A stretch of 64,000 bases of DNA from Scleroderma bovista (Eukaryota; Basidiomycota; Agaricomycetes; Boletales; Sclerodermataceae), in contig JAYMGJ010000257.1 in the NCBI GenBank assembly GCA_037178675.1, positions 1-64,000 on the forward strand. The letters run 5' to 3'. This document shows positions 12,300 through 23,285 of this stretch, in pieces. Both the position numbers and the translations under genes were made by a program. The notes beneath the pieces were generated by a model. The model did no database searches. It saw nothing but the letters and a program-made list of their open reading frames with translations, and was not told the DNA's origin. Positions within the stretch are counted from its first letter, which is position 1. Every line of letters begins with the position of its first letter.

Positions 12300-13379
12300 C
12301 TACTCCGTTGATATCACAGGGTCAACCGGAGGGAAATAGACTGGCATGAGCTCTCTGCAGTTCAATCAGGCTCCAATCAAAGGACCGTAATGGAAAAGAC
12401 TTACTTGTAAACCGAATAGTCTATGTCCGTGAATACTACGAATACTACACGCTTGATCTAACGCTGAGTTGGCTTATGAATAGTATCGCCAGATGTCGTG
12501 CACTGACCTGGGCTTCATTGTCAGCCTCCACGAACTGTCGCACTTCATTGAGTGCAATCCGAGTGGCGTCTCGGATAGGGTAGCCGTATATGCCAGTGGA
12601 AATGGATGGAAATGCCTATCGCTCGTGCTGTGAGATCCAAAACTATCCCGGGTCTCAGAGGCTCGCGTAGCTCACAACTGTTTCGCAAGAGTTCTTCTGC
12701 GCTAGTTGCAGGCTGACCCTGTAACAAGATGCGAGCTCCTGTGCACATTCCTCTACGTCATCCTCATCATACACGGGTCCAACAGCATGAATGACGTGCT
12801 TCCTGTATTTACAGGAGTCATCGAACGCACCATGTCAACTATCCGAACTACTCACGCAGGTAAGTTGTACCCTCCCGTGATCTTGGCATCACCGGTATTG
12901 CAACCGCCCAATTTCGCGCCTGTGTAAATACATGTGAAAGCAAGTTTTCGAGTGAAATCACAACTTCACCTACATTCAGCTCCAAGTTGGCTACCTGCTG
13001 CACTATGGATAGCACGGTCCACTGGAGTGCACACACTCTAAGCAATCTAATAAAACATAAATAGCACAGGCATTTCCTTACCGCCCCCTCCAACTTGGTA
13101 TCCTATTAGCCCAATGTCCTCGGCAGGGTGTGATTCTGACGAACCTATAAGAAATCGGTTGGAAGCATTGACAATGGCATCTGTCTGCAGTTTCGTAATA
13201 TCTCCTTGACTATGGTGATCTAGCAAATCTGTTGATAATCATTACTGTAACACTCACTACAACGACACCTTATCCAGGACAGCTGCCTGTGGTGGGTAGA
13301 GCGGTTTATCGGATGCGCGTAGGATGCCCTTCTTATAAAGGCCACCAATAGTGTCTATTTCTTGCAGTACGACTGGCAT
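12300..13379 (-). CDS. Macro-domain protein (probable ADP-ribosyl hydrolase, MACROD type)
   Basis: Macro domains bind ADP-ribose, and MACROD-type members remove mono-ADP-ribose from proteins. Spliced from about eight small exons. Start ATG 13379: MPVVLQEIDTIGGLYKKGIL, then DKVSLYQGDITKLQTDAIVN, ASNRFLI|VGGGGVDRAIHSAA, GCNTGDAKITGGYNLPA, KHVIHAVGPVYDEDDVEECA, and AFPSISTGIYGYPIRDATRI, followed by EVRQFVEADNEAQ, IKRVVFVVFTDIDYSVYKEL and MPVYFPPVDPVISTE with a TAG ending at 12300. Present are the Asn of IVNASN, the GGGGVD loop, the GC.TG.AKIT.GY.LPA segment and the ISTGIYGYP phosphate-binding loop. Length (about 235 residues) fits a single free-standing domain. At the HSAA|G junction one intron was chosen because the alternative gives a stop; a few residues there are uncertain. 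Confidence 0.9.
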
Positions 13380-13953
13380 GGTGGATAGATATAAGGAGTA
13401 GTTGTGGTGTCCGTCATGCTGTGTTGTGGCCTATCTTCGTCTACGAAGAGAGTCTGGCTTGGGGAGACTTGTTATGGCCAAAGTATTTGCCAGTGTAATT
13501 CTCATATGGCCATTCATTTAGTACTACCCACATCGTGGTCAGGCCTGATCACAGGCAGTCCATACGATAATGCATAGGGGTCTTCAACTCCGAGGGATGA
13601 GACCATGATGGACATATCGAAGGAAAATTGGATGGTGGAATAGACTCGAGTCAACACAAATGTAGTCTCCCCTACATGAACCGAACTCGAATGAAGACAA
13701 TCGATCCTTTTGTACTAGGTCATGAATGAAGTAAATTGTGAAGGTCATGAAGTTCATGAAGAGTTGTCATTGTCATCGTATGAGTTCAAAGAAACATGGT
13801 TCGAAAGCATGCAAAAGAATAGAAACAATTCGAAAACAGCTTGAGTGGAAGATTCAATACAGATTAAGGCTGTCGTTAGGGTTGAGCATGGGACGATGAT
13901 GAGCTATCCCCCCAACTTACTATGCTACAGACATGGATTACAGGTACAATATG
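13380..13953. other. Intergenic region between kinase and macro-domain gene
   Basis: 574 bp between two minus-strand genes: the kinase's 3' flank and the macro-domain gene's promoter. I see no gene. A short tandem echo of the words gtcatgaa/ttcatgaa occurs at about 13720-13765. Confidence 0.5.
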
Positions 13954-15596
13954 TTAGGGTATGCTGGCGAGAGGTAGATGCATGGGTTGATGCCACGTTG
14001 TGTCAGGCACAGGAGAGCCTGCGAGGGAGCGTTCGGCAATTGTTGCGGTCGGTTGTAGGGTGTTCGTCTGAGACTGGATGACGGACACAGGCTCCGATTC
14101 TGAGCCCCGAACAACAGTCGTTATGGGCTGGTTGTGTGGGTAATAGGACTGGCGTGGTGAGGACAAGAAATCATACACGGTGAATCTGGATGGCAAATGA
14201 GAACCCTCAGTAATACCATGATACAAAAGGAAAATTCTCACTGTTCTTCGAGTTGTCTAAGTTCTGGTTTCATTCTCTCTAGATCGGGATTTGCTTTGCG
14301 CTTCGTATGGGTGAGAGGTTTCTCTGCCATCAGGAATTCATCGAGTTCATGAGATACATCAAAATTAGCTTTCTTTACCTGCAAGCGTTAGTGTTAGTAT
14401 TGGTCCTTTCCCCCGAACGGAATGACCTGACATCGGGTATGAACAATGGCTGCAGTTCTTTCTTGGCCAGCTTATCCCAGTCCAAACTGGACATCCACGG
14501 ATGTCTTTTTATATCCTGGAAACCGTTTCCTGTAGGTTTACAACCAAGTCGCTGGCTGACAGTGCGCTCAAGGAGCTGCCCCAAGCATTAACGGCGGTTC
14601 ACCAATTAACAATCTGTGGAAGCGTACCCCCTGAACAAATTCAATAGCACCAGGGCTGCACCTTTGACCAGCATCATCCGGGAACTTCAAAGAATCCTTG
14701 AGGATTGAATTTGTCATCTTCTCCGTTGTACGTCCCTCGAAAGGGCGCCGATTGAACAAGAGTTCATAGGTAGTGATACCAAGGCTCCACCAATCAACAC
14801 ACCATGTGTAGCCTTTCCTGCTGATTAATTCGGGGGCCATATAAGCCATGCTACCTGCGACACTAGTATGCATTCGGCGTTCCGAATAGTGAATTGCAAC
14901 GTTGAAGTCTGTGATATGAGCATGACCCTGCGAATCAAGTACAATGTTATCTGGTTTTAGGTCACTGCGTAAATAGCCATTCGGTCAAATACCCTTCTCA
15001 TGTGATGGTATAACTGACCGGTGAACGATTCTGCGTCTGTGAAGGTATGCCAGGGCAGAAGCCAATTCCGCCACCCAAAAGCGTACAACATGTTCTGCGA
15101 GGGTTCCTTTGCGCTCTAGATGGACTGATGAGAAGCGTGAGATGGCGCAGATATGGACTTGCAGCCCACTCACATCGAAGGTCACCTCCGAGCATGAGAT
15201 CCAAAACAAAAAAACAGTTCTCATCATCTTGGAAGGCGTATCGGAGATTGACAATAAATGGATGGTCTATCTGATTCAGAATAAGCATCGACTATTGTGT
15301 CACTGAGTGGACCCACAGACCTCTTCCAGTAACCGACGTTCCTGTATGATGTTAGCTACGGCTTTTTGTCTGATACATCGTGATTTATCGATGTATTTGA
15401 GGGCATATAGTTTCTTCGTTTTCTTGTGTTCGACTACTCTGACCTGTGGAGCATTATGAGACACAGGATGGGAACTAACGATCTGATGCTGACGGACTTT
15501 GCCAAATGCGCCTTTGCCCACAGCGCGATGGAGGTCGAAATGAAACAGATTAACTTCACAATCAAAATCAACGGGTTGAGAAGAGCAGCATCCCAT
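13954..15596 (-). CDS. Ser/Thr protein kinase, YANK/STK32 type
   Basis: AGC-group kinase of the YANK (STK32) family. Start ATG 15596 gives MGCCSSQPVDFDCEVNLFHF: Gly2 followed by Cys residues is a strong N-myristoylation plus palmitoylation signal, so membrane attachment is likely. Kinase landmarks in order: glycine loop AVGKGAFGKV, lysine in LYALKYIDKS, FVLDLMLGGDLR hinge, catalytic loop HRDLKPDN (spliced across an intron at HR|D), the DFN triplet in HITDFNVA in place of DFG, which is a hallmark of YANK kinases, GSMAYMAPE, WWSLGITTYELLFNRRPFEG, and GNGFQDIKRHPWMSSLDWDK. The tail contains FVQG, ELQPLFIPD and a Ser/Thr/Pro-rich end finishing LASIP at 13954. All catalytic residues are present. 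Substrates cannot be predicted. It faces YVC1 head to head. Confidence 0.93.
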
Positions 15597-15891
15597 GTTT
15601 CATGAGAGAGACACAGAGTAAGGACTGGCTGGGGAGCTACTCGGACGACTTTATCGGCGGCAAAAGAACAACAAAGTATGCTTTTGGTAACTCACACTGC
15701 GACGGTTCATATGAGCGACTTTGTGTCTGGAATGGACAGTGGAATTACATAATCAGAGCGTGGTCAACTGTAATTCAGGGGAACCGACTTACGGCTTTTG
15801 ACTGGAGCGTTGGACCAGCAAACTTCTGCGTTGCTTTGGGTCTGGACTGACTCGCCTTCGTTGATTGATTCCCCACTTTGGAATCCGGAGA
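15597..15891. promoter_or_regulatory. Shared divergent promoter region, kinase / YVC1
   Basis: 295 bp separate the two divergent start codons, so both promoters and 5' UTRs must lie here or overlap. I see no clear TATA box. Shared regulation is possible but not shown. Confidence 0.5.
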
Positions 15892-18800
15892 ATGGATTTC
15901 GAGGAGCAGATTACAACTGGGCTTCTCGCTCCCACTCAGGAATTCATTGCTTCCGTCAAAGTATTTCCACTAATACCTTACCTGAAGAAGGATGTTATCG
16001 TGAGTTTTTCTCATTTGCCTTGCCTCCTCCATACCTCTGACCAATACCAGAGTACCATAGGTTCGTAGATCCATCCACTTTGTGTTGCCACAATGTTGAC
16101 TGTCAATGCATATAGATTCGCCTTTGAGCTGGGAGTAAGTAGCGCTTGTATTGTGTCTATTTCACCATTGTCATCGGGTCGTTGCAGCCAGCTCACAGCA
16201 TCGGACATCAACTTTGCCGTCGTACGACCACTAGTTTTAAAGTATGCAAGGCTGAGGAATATGGCCATCGTATACGCATGCATGGTTGTACGCTCCTACT
16301 TTCTGACACAGTCTGCTTCGGATCTTGCACATTCTAGTATCTTGCTTTCTCGCGCAACGCTCTGTGAAATCATGGCTTTGAAGCTTCTAAGTCACTTTGC
16401 CGCCAGTCAGATCCAGTTAGTAGCCGTTCTAACTACACCATGGAACCCTCTCTCCGGGGCACCTGCGGACGTTGTTCAAGAGGTTAAGGAAGCCCTAGGA
16501 GGTGAGGAGTGCATGGAGAATGCTCAGAGTGCTATCGAGGTTAGTGTCTCGTCCGGCCTGTTTATGTCACATTGACCACGTACGGTTCAACCACAGATCG
16601 CAATAGCCACCAAAGCGAAAGCATTCGTAGCGTCCCCTATTGTGCAGAGTATTGTGAATGACGTGTATACCGGGCGTATCTTCTTCACAATCACCGCCAA
16701 TAGATCAATAGTCGCTGACAACTACAAGCAACGAGCTATTGAAGTATACGACGTGCGCAAAGCACCTTTCTTAGACCATTATAGGTCATTGCCTTTTCCG
16801 CTGATTTGTTCGTGATGCTTACGTCAATGCAGGCTGAGAGTTCCTCGATATTCTGGTATATTGCATTTCATGGATATCGCGATACTCCTGCTCGTTTTCG
16901 TAGCATTCCTACAATGTGTGCCTTTTCTTCTTATCTTGAATTCATCTAATACCGTGCAGCCGAAGATGCGAATTATGTATCTTTTTGGGAGGGGGTTTTC
17001 CTCGTATTTGCTGTTGCATTTTCCCTGCAAGAGTATACGTCCACGAAAGAACATGGATGGCAAAGTAGGTGTGCATGCAAAGCCACACATTATGTTCACT
17101 CATTGTTTTTGCAAGTTTACATCTCCAACGTAATGCATTTGCCCCTAGATCTTGAATAAATTTAAGACATGTTGTTCTGGATAGGTCTGGAATGCTTTTG
17201 ACACGTCATTTGTTGTGATCTTCTTCATATATCTTGGTCTACGTATCAAAGGCCTCATCCTTCATGATAGTAAGCGTTTGAGAACTCCCTGCGATGTCTT
17301 TCTTACCCTCACTCAGATGATACCTCACAGCTCGCATTCGATATATTAGCTTGTGCTGCCTGTGTCCTTGTCCCTCGGTAGGCAAATATGAATCCCATAC
17401 TGCTATTGGTTTATCTGATTACATCTTTCCTTTAGTTTGGCTTTCTACGCTATAGCTAACAATGTCGTCATCCTGTGGGTCTGAATATTGCAACAGCATT
17501 GTCAATTTCGCTGAGCCAATGTCAAGTGCCTTGCGGGCAATGATCTCTGAATTCTTGTTCTTTGTTTGCATTGCAGCGACATGCTTTTCTGGTCTTCTGT
17601 TAACACTGTTTACTGTTTGTGGGTATCTAATTCTGTCAATGGCGTCCGCAATCTCTAAAATGTACTTTCCAGCGCACGGGAGCTGGACCCTTAGTAAGAT
17701 TGCGTGGCTAATTGTGGAAGTCTGGTTTGGCGGTGCCTACATAAGCCTTTCGCAAGCCAAGAGCTTCCATCCAGTCCTCGGACCCGTATTGATGACTTGT
17801 TTTGCCGCTTTGTCGAACACCCTCCTTCTGACAAGTGAGTAAATCACTATTGATGTTGGAGTCCCTATTGACGCCAGCAGTCCTTATTTCAATCCTGTCA
17901 AATACGGCGGCTCGAATTGATGCAGTAAGTGTCCGAATGTTCATTGCACGTAGCCCATCTTTTAGTGACTTCACCCATGGCAGAATGCAACTCAGGAGGT
18001 ATGATATACGTCTATGCTCTATGATGTGTCTGACAGGCTTGAAGTATCTATTCCAACGCACTATTGCTACTATTGAAGGGTAAGTCGATAGTCTTATCTT
18101 GTGTTAGTGTGATGTGAATTGTGTTACAGAGGAAAGTCCGATGCCCTGTTCAGCTATCAGCCTCCTTTCAATATCCTGGCGTTTTTGATACTAAAGCCAG
18201 CGAGTTACATAGTATCTCCACGGAAACTCCATTCAGCCAACGTCTTCCTCATCAAACTCACTGTACGTATGATTCATTTCCTTTCTATCGTCACCTGCAC
18301 TGGCGTGATTGACAGTCGTTCCCAATTTTGATTATCATTGCTCTTTACGAGCGGCAATTGGCTACTTGTGAGAATGCAAGCCGATCTGGCAGGGATAGAA
18401 TATATCCCCGCTATCAAAACGTTCCACGCCAAATCCGAAACATGCCCGTTGTCGAATATCTGTTTGGATCCCAAGCCGCAGACCTATATGATGCTATCTT
18501 CGAAGTTGAGGATTCTCGGGACTTCAACCTTTTTAACGAGATAGATAATGAAGAGCCGAGTCGACTTTCTCCCATGGCCCCTTCCACTGCGCCTGCGGGT
18601 TCCTCAACTCCTGGCCAGCCCTCGCTTTTGGTGGAAGATCGGCGAAGCAGGTCACCTTCCAGAAATAGGAAAATAAGCACGCTTACTCCGCTGGAGGAGA
18701 TTTCGAGTACTGCCGAAGTCCTGTCACTCGAGACGACGACACCATTTACGAGACTCTTCAGTCGGAGGCCAACTGTTCCTTCTCTTAGAGTTGACAACCT

Positions 18801-19059
18801 AGGAGCTGCACAGCTAGACTCCGAAGGTGGTTTGCAACGGCTTCAATCCTTGCTGGAAGAGTGTCGAGAGCTCCCCGTCACTCGTATCAGAGATGAGATG
18901 AAGGAATTGCAGGTGAGTTTATTGCTATATGCTTTGAGAGTTGGATAAATGTCGTGATATCAGGGACGGCAGGCACGCATTGAGACCTTGTTGCAAAAGT
19001 TGACTGGAATCCTGGCAAACGATAAGGCTACCCCCACACACCTTACTACGAAGTCATAA
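15892..19059 (+). CDS. YVC1: TRPY1/YVC1-type vacuolar cation channel
   Basis: Fungal TRP channel that in yeast releases Ca2+ from the vacuole after osmotic or mechanical stimulus. Start ATG 15892: MDFEEQITTGLLAPTQEFIA, then after two small exons WDQLTASDINFAVVRPLVLK and MVVRSYFLTQSASDLAHSSI (cytosolic N-domain). The membrane part includes LRVPRYSSI, WNAFDTSFVVIFFIYLGLRI, LLLTLFTVSHGSWTLSKIAW, EVWFGGAYISLSQAKSFHPV (pore region) and LISILSNTAARIDANATQEY. After it come FQRTIATIEG and SDALFSYQPPFNILAFLIL, a stretch highly typical of YVC1. The C-tail is Ser/Pro-rich and ends with a short helical segment ELQGRQARIETLLQKLTGIL to a TAA at 19057. More than ten introns. I saw no break. Confidence 0.93.
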
Positions 19060-20786
19060 CCGTAATGACTACCTTGACTGTCATGTGTACTCCGTCGGTT
19101 GCGCGACCCGAATGATATGCGATTATGTGGTGCTAAGTACGAGACCACTCAACACAGTTTTTAGCCGCTTGCCATAGCGTCGAAAGACTCCACTGTTGCC
19201 CTGGCATCCTGGTGTCAACGTTCCAACCCTGGCCCTTGTATGCATTCTCATGAGATAACTCACTCGAATCTCAGACACTACGATGTCATGAAAGTCGCCT
19301 CGATACCCCTGCTTGTGTGAATGATGTCATCGGGACGTCGAACGGACTTTCGAACGAGAAGTTCAGGGTAATTTCCCTCATCATCAATACCAGCGTGAAC
19401 GTGTTATATCCCTAGCTTCCGGGTACACCAAGTTCATGGCCCTCCCCATTAAAGATATCAGCGGTGTCTGCATAAACGTGTGAGGTGGCACGTAGGTAGG
19501 TTATCTTCTACTTTGTCAAAGGATGGTGTTTCCTGGTCGTGATTAAAAGTGGCTTCCCCTGGATCCAACCGTTATCGAACGTAACATTGTTATTCCAGCT
19601 GTTCCCAAGCTTAGGGAATGCTTTCTGATGCTTGCGGTAGTCAAGGCCACTATCTTTCTCCGTGGCGCGAAATGGATCGATTCTTGACCCACAAATCTAA
19701 TCACTCCTATATGTACCCCACCCTTTCGCTGCCAGCGAAAAAAGCGCAAAGTTTCGTCACATCTTACACCACCTATCAACTTGCCTGCGGAAGGAGTGCA
19801 AATGAGGAGTGAGACCTTGCGTCCGCTTTAAGATCTGCGAGCACGTTCATCAAAGTTGTCGCCCTAGCTTGTATCTTACTAGTAGGTGCTCACTAGTGTA
19901 CGTTTCGAAATGCTTTTTTTGTCACAGAAAATGTTTTCCCTGTATCGAGCTATCCACGCTTGGACCGGTTTGATAGTGCCAATCGTGAATCGCCTAGTGT
20001 GCAATTTATAACGCGCATCGGAGATTTAGGTGTTTCCGTTGACAAATGTTCGATGATGGACATCCCAGTGCGATTTAGCTTGAGAAAGGAGGCTCTGGAT
20101 GTTCTCCGACCAGAAAGACCCGATTCTGAAGTTTCTTAGGTCCGGGCAAGAGCGTCAAACTCTCCCTGACTTCGACCAGGTAAGTTAGTCCGTATGTCAG
20201 CATCGCCAGCTTGTCGGATCAGGATTTCGCCAAATGGTGTGGTATAATTTCAAGGACCTGAGCCAAAACAGCATCTCATCATTTCGATTCTTTGCCAAGG
20301 CAGGTGCGAGAAGTAAACCCCAGACTCAAGTGATACCCTTCGAACCACATCACCGAGTTTTGATCGTTCGAGTGGCTCGATGGTAGTTTTGCTTGATCAG
20401 TGGCCCTGAAACCTCAAGTCCATGCGAGATCCAATCCGAATGAATGGCCTTTCGATGATGGTGGTCTGTGCCTTGTGCCCAACGGTTTGGCCACTGTTTG
20501 CTTACTCTCCTGTGTCTCTTCCGATGCCTCCAAGGATCCTGATTGGGCAGCAGAGAAACGTGTGAACATAGCACGGTACAGCCTGGCCTGCTCGAGCACT
20601 ATCGCGTAAGGGGCGTAATAGTTGGGTATGTATCGAATGTCCCTGTCTGTGAAGCTCTTGAGATTTGAATGTTCTCTGCTTGATATAAACCCACCACGCT
20701 TGACCGTAGCCCGAATCGCTTCCCTCCCCATAAGTGATAAGTAACTCTCACTCGGGAGTAACTCGCGATCCCCTTCCCCCGCTGCC
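19060..20786. other. Gene-poor intergenic stretch
   Basis: 1.7 kb between YVC1 (3' end) and PHO84 copy 2 (5' end). The short open frames on both strands could not be assembled into a recognisable protein. The last few hundred bases should contain the promoter of the phosphate transporter; no CACGTG site was seen in it. Confidence 0.45.
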
Positions 20787-22870
20787 ATGGCTTTCAATGC
20801 TAACAGGCTAGCGTCCGAAGACGGCGACTGCGATCGCGATATGGCCAGCATCCTCAATGAGCGTCGGCGCGTGGCCCTTGCTGAAATGGACAACGCGCCC
20901 TTCTCGTCCGTTTCACTTCCTTGTTCTCGGTAATTCCTCACCTTTGCCCTAGATGGTTCCATGTCAAGCTTTGCACCGTCGCAGGCATAGGCTTCTTCAC
21001 TGATGCGTGTGTATTTTTGCCCGGCATCATTTAGATCTCGCTTATAGTGGCTCATTTCTAGCTATGACATATTCGCAATCGACATTGCGCTGAACATGCT
21101 CAAGTTTACCTATGAAGACGGTACCTCCTCTCCTGCCGATACGTCGGTATACTCATATGCCTACCAGGCTACATCTCCCCTTGGAAATCTACTGGCCTCA
21201 AGGTAGCATCAGCCATAGGAAATCTTGTTGGTCAACTCATTTTCGGCTGGCTCGCCGATTTTTACGGTCGTAAACGCATGTGTGCGTGACAGACGCTGCC
21301 CTTGTTGGACTTCATCTCATCTCATCACACTGACGGACAGACGGCATTGAACTCATGATTATGGTTACCGCAACCTTCTGCCAAGCATTGTCTGGTGAAG
21401 CACCGGCAGTTGGAATCATTGGCGTTCTGATATTTTGGCGTTTCATAGTCAGTACCCCGATCATCGCATATATCTCGTTCATCTAAAGTGCCCTGTAGAT
21501 GGGTGTTGGTATCGGAGGTGACTACCCCCTCAGCGCGATTATCGCTTCCGAATTTGCGGCTACCAAGATACGTGGCCGCCTCATGACTGCAGTATTTGCA
21601 TGCCAGGGCTGGGGCCAATTCAGTGCGTCTCGCTGCCCTCAGTCTACTCCTGTCTTCTCATAGTTTACTCCAGCATCTGCTATCGTTTCCATCATCATTT
21701 TGTCTGCCTTCAAGGATGCAATCCTTTCTGCGCCTTACCCCGCCTCCACGCCAATTGACTACTGCTGGCGTATCCTCATTGGATTCGGCTGCATTCCTGG
21801 TGTCATCGCCCTCTACTTCCGCCTTACAATCCCTGAGACCCCACGTTTCACCATGGACATCGAGCGCAACGTCTCCCAAGCTTCCAAGGATATCCATACC
21901 GTCTTAGGGACAACCACTTATGTCGTCCACAAAGCTCTCACACAACCCGCAAAAGTCCCTAGAGCAAGCTGTGCTGATTTCATCGCCTACTTCTCGCAGT
22001 GGAAGAACCTGAAGGTCATCCTTGGCACAGCATACTCCTGGTTCGCTCTCGACGTGAGTTTATTTCCTACTTCCAAGGCATCCTTGTTATTCACATTCCG
22101 TAGATCGCCTTTTACGGTCTTGGTCTGAATAGCTCAATTATCTTATCCGCCATACACTTCAGTCCATCTGAGCCCACAAGCACATCTCTTTCCGTCTTCC
22201 AGAGCCTTCGAAATAACGGTATCGGAAACCTCATTGTCTCCGTCGCAGGTCTCATCCCAGGATACTGGGTGTCCTTCTTTTTCATTGACACATGGGGTCG
22301 CAAACCGATTCAATTGATGGGATTCATTATCCTCACTATTCTATTCCTCATCATGGGTATCACACTGCTATCTTATTTGATATGTTCTGTCTCTCATTCG
22401 CACCCTCGCAGGTTTTTGCTACGACTTGCTTCTTGCCTCGCAGTCCGGCAGGCACGTGTTTGTCTTCCTCTACTGCCTAGCCAATTTTTTCCAAAACTTC
22501 GGTCCTAATACGACAACGTTTATTATTCCTGGCGAGGCCTTTCCGACACGGTACCGCTCTACCGCCCATGGTATTTCCGCTGCTTTTGGAAAGCTGGGCG
22601 CCGTTGTCGCCCAGCTTGCTTGGGGAGGGACTGGAGGATCCGTGAAACTGATCATGCAGATATTTGCTTTTATTATGTTGACGGGCGTATTCTCGACACT
22701 GCTCCTCCCTGAAACCAAACAAAGGTCGCTGGAGGACATTTCGAATGAAGAGCAGCGCGGCTACATCATTGGTATGTGTCGTTCCTTGACTAGTCGAACC
22801 AAATTGACTTCATATATCACCGTTTTCAGATGTCGTAGATCCATTACGCGAGCTACCACGACGGTGGTAG
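20787..22870 (+). CDS. PHO84-type inorganic phosphate transporter (copy 2)
   Basis: Second phosphate:H+ symporter, clearly homologous to the copy at 3133-5219 with matching intron positions. Start ATG 20787: [20 protein letters not shown], shorter and different at the N-terminus, then [33 protein letters not shown]. Landmarks: [12 protein letters not shown] (motif A), [20 protein letters not shown], the loop [74 protein letters not shown], and [20 protein letters not shown], ending [13 protein letters not shown] at 22870. One splice deserves care: the obvious acceptor at 21663 breaks the frame, while an acceptor at 21673 (actccag) restores it and gives a normal 51-nt intron, so the gene looks intact. 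It differs from copy 1 mostly in the loop around [17 protein letters not shown] and near GNLIVSVAG. Confidence 0.92.
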
Positions 22871-23285
22871 ATTTTTCGACGAGTCATGTTTGGGATCATT
22901 AGTATTATTTCTCTCGTGTATCGTAATGTAACAATGGCCTTACTAGGAGCTAGGTACGGCTCCCTATTCTACTTGGTACTGCTGCTATATATGCTGTCGT
23001 TGACCTTGCATTGGCCTGTATAAAATTATAGGGGCTATGTAGAAGTAGTTCTTTCCGCCGCTCGATTCCAAGGTGCCATGATTAACACTCAAGACTATCA
23101 AGCGTGCAGTTTAGAGGATAGATGTACGTGTGATACAAAGTATCACCGAACTTATTCCAAGGATCCCACTGTCTGCATGTATAAAATCTCCATTACGCAG
23201 TGGAAATTCAAAGAGTAGTATGACACCCTCGCGGAAGACGTGTCCTCTAGCAAAGGAAACAAACATACAGGTCATCCTGTCATTG
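22871..23285. other. Convergent 3' intergenic region
   Basis: 415 bp between the stop codons of PHO84 copy 2 and the LRR gene. It should hold both 3' UTRs. No gene seen. Confidence 0.5.

Noticed and set aside
21623..21663. Apparent frameshift that would make PHO84 copy 2 a pseudogene
   Set aside because: Using the acceptor at 21673 gives a normal intron and an intact frame.
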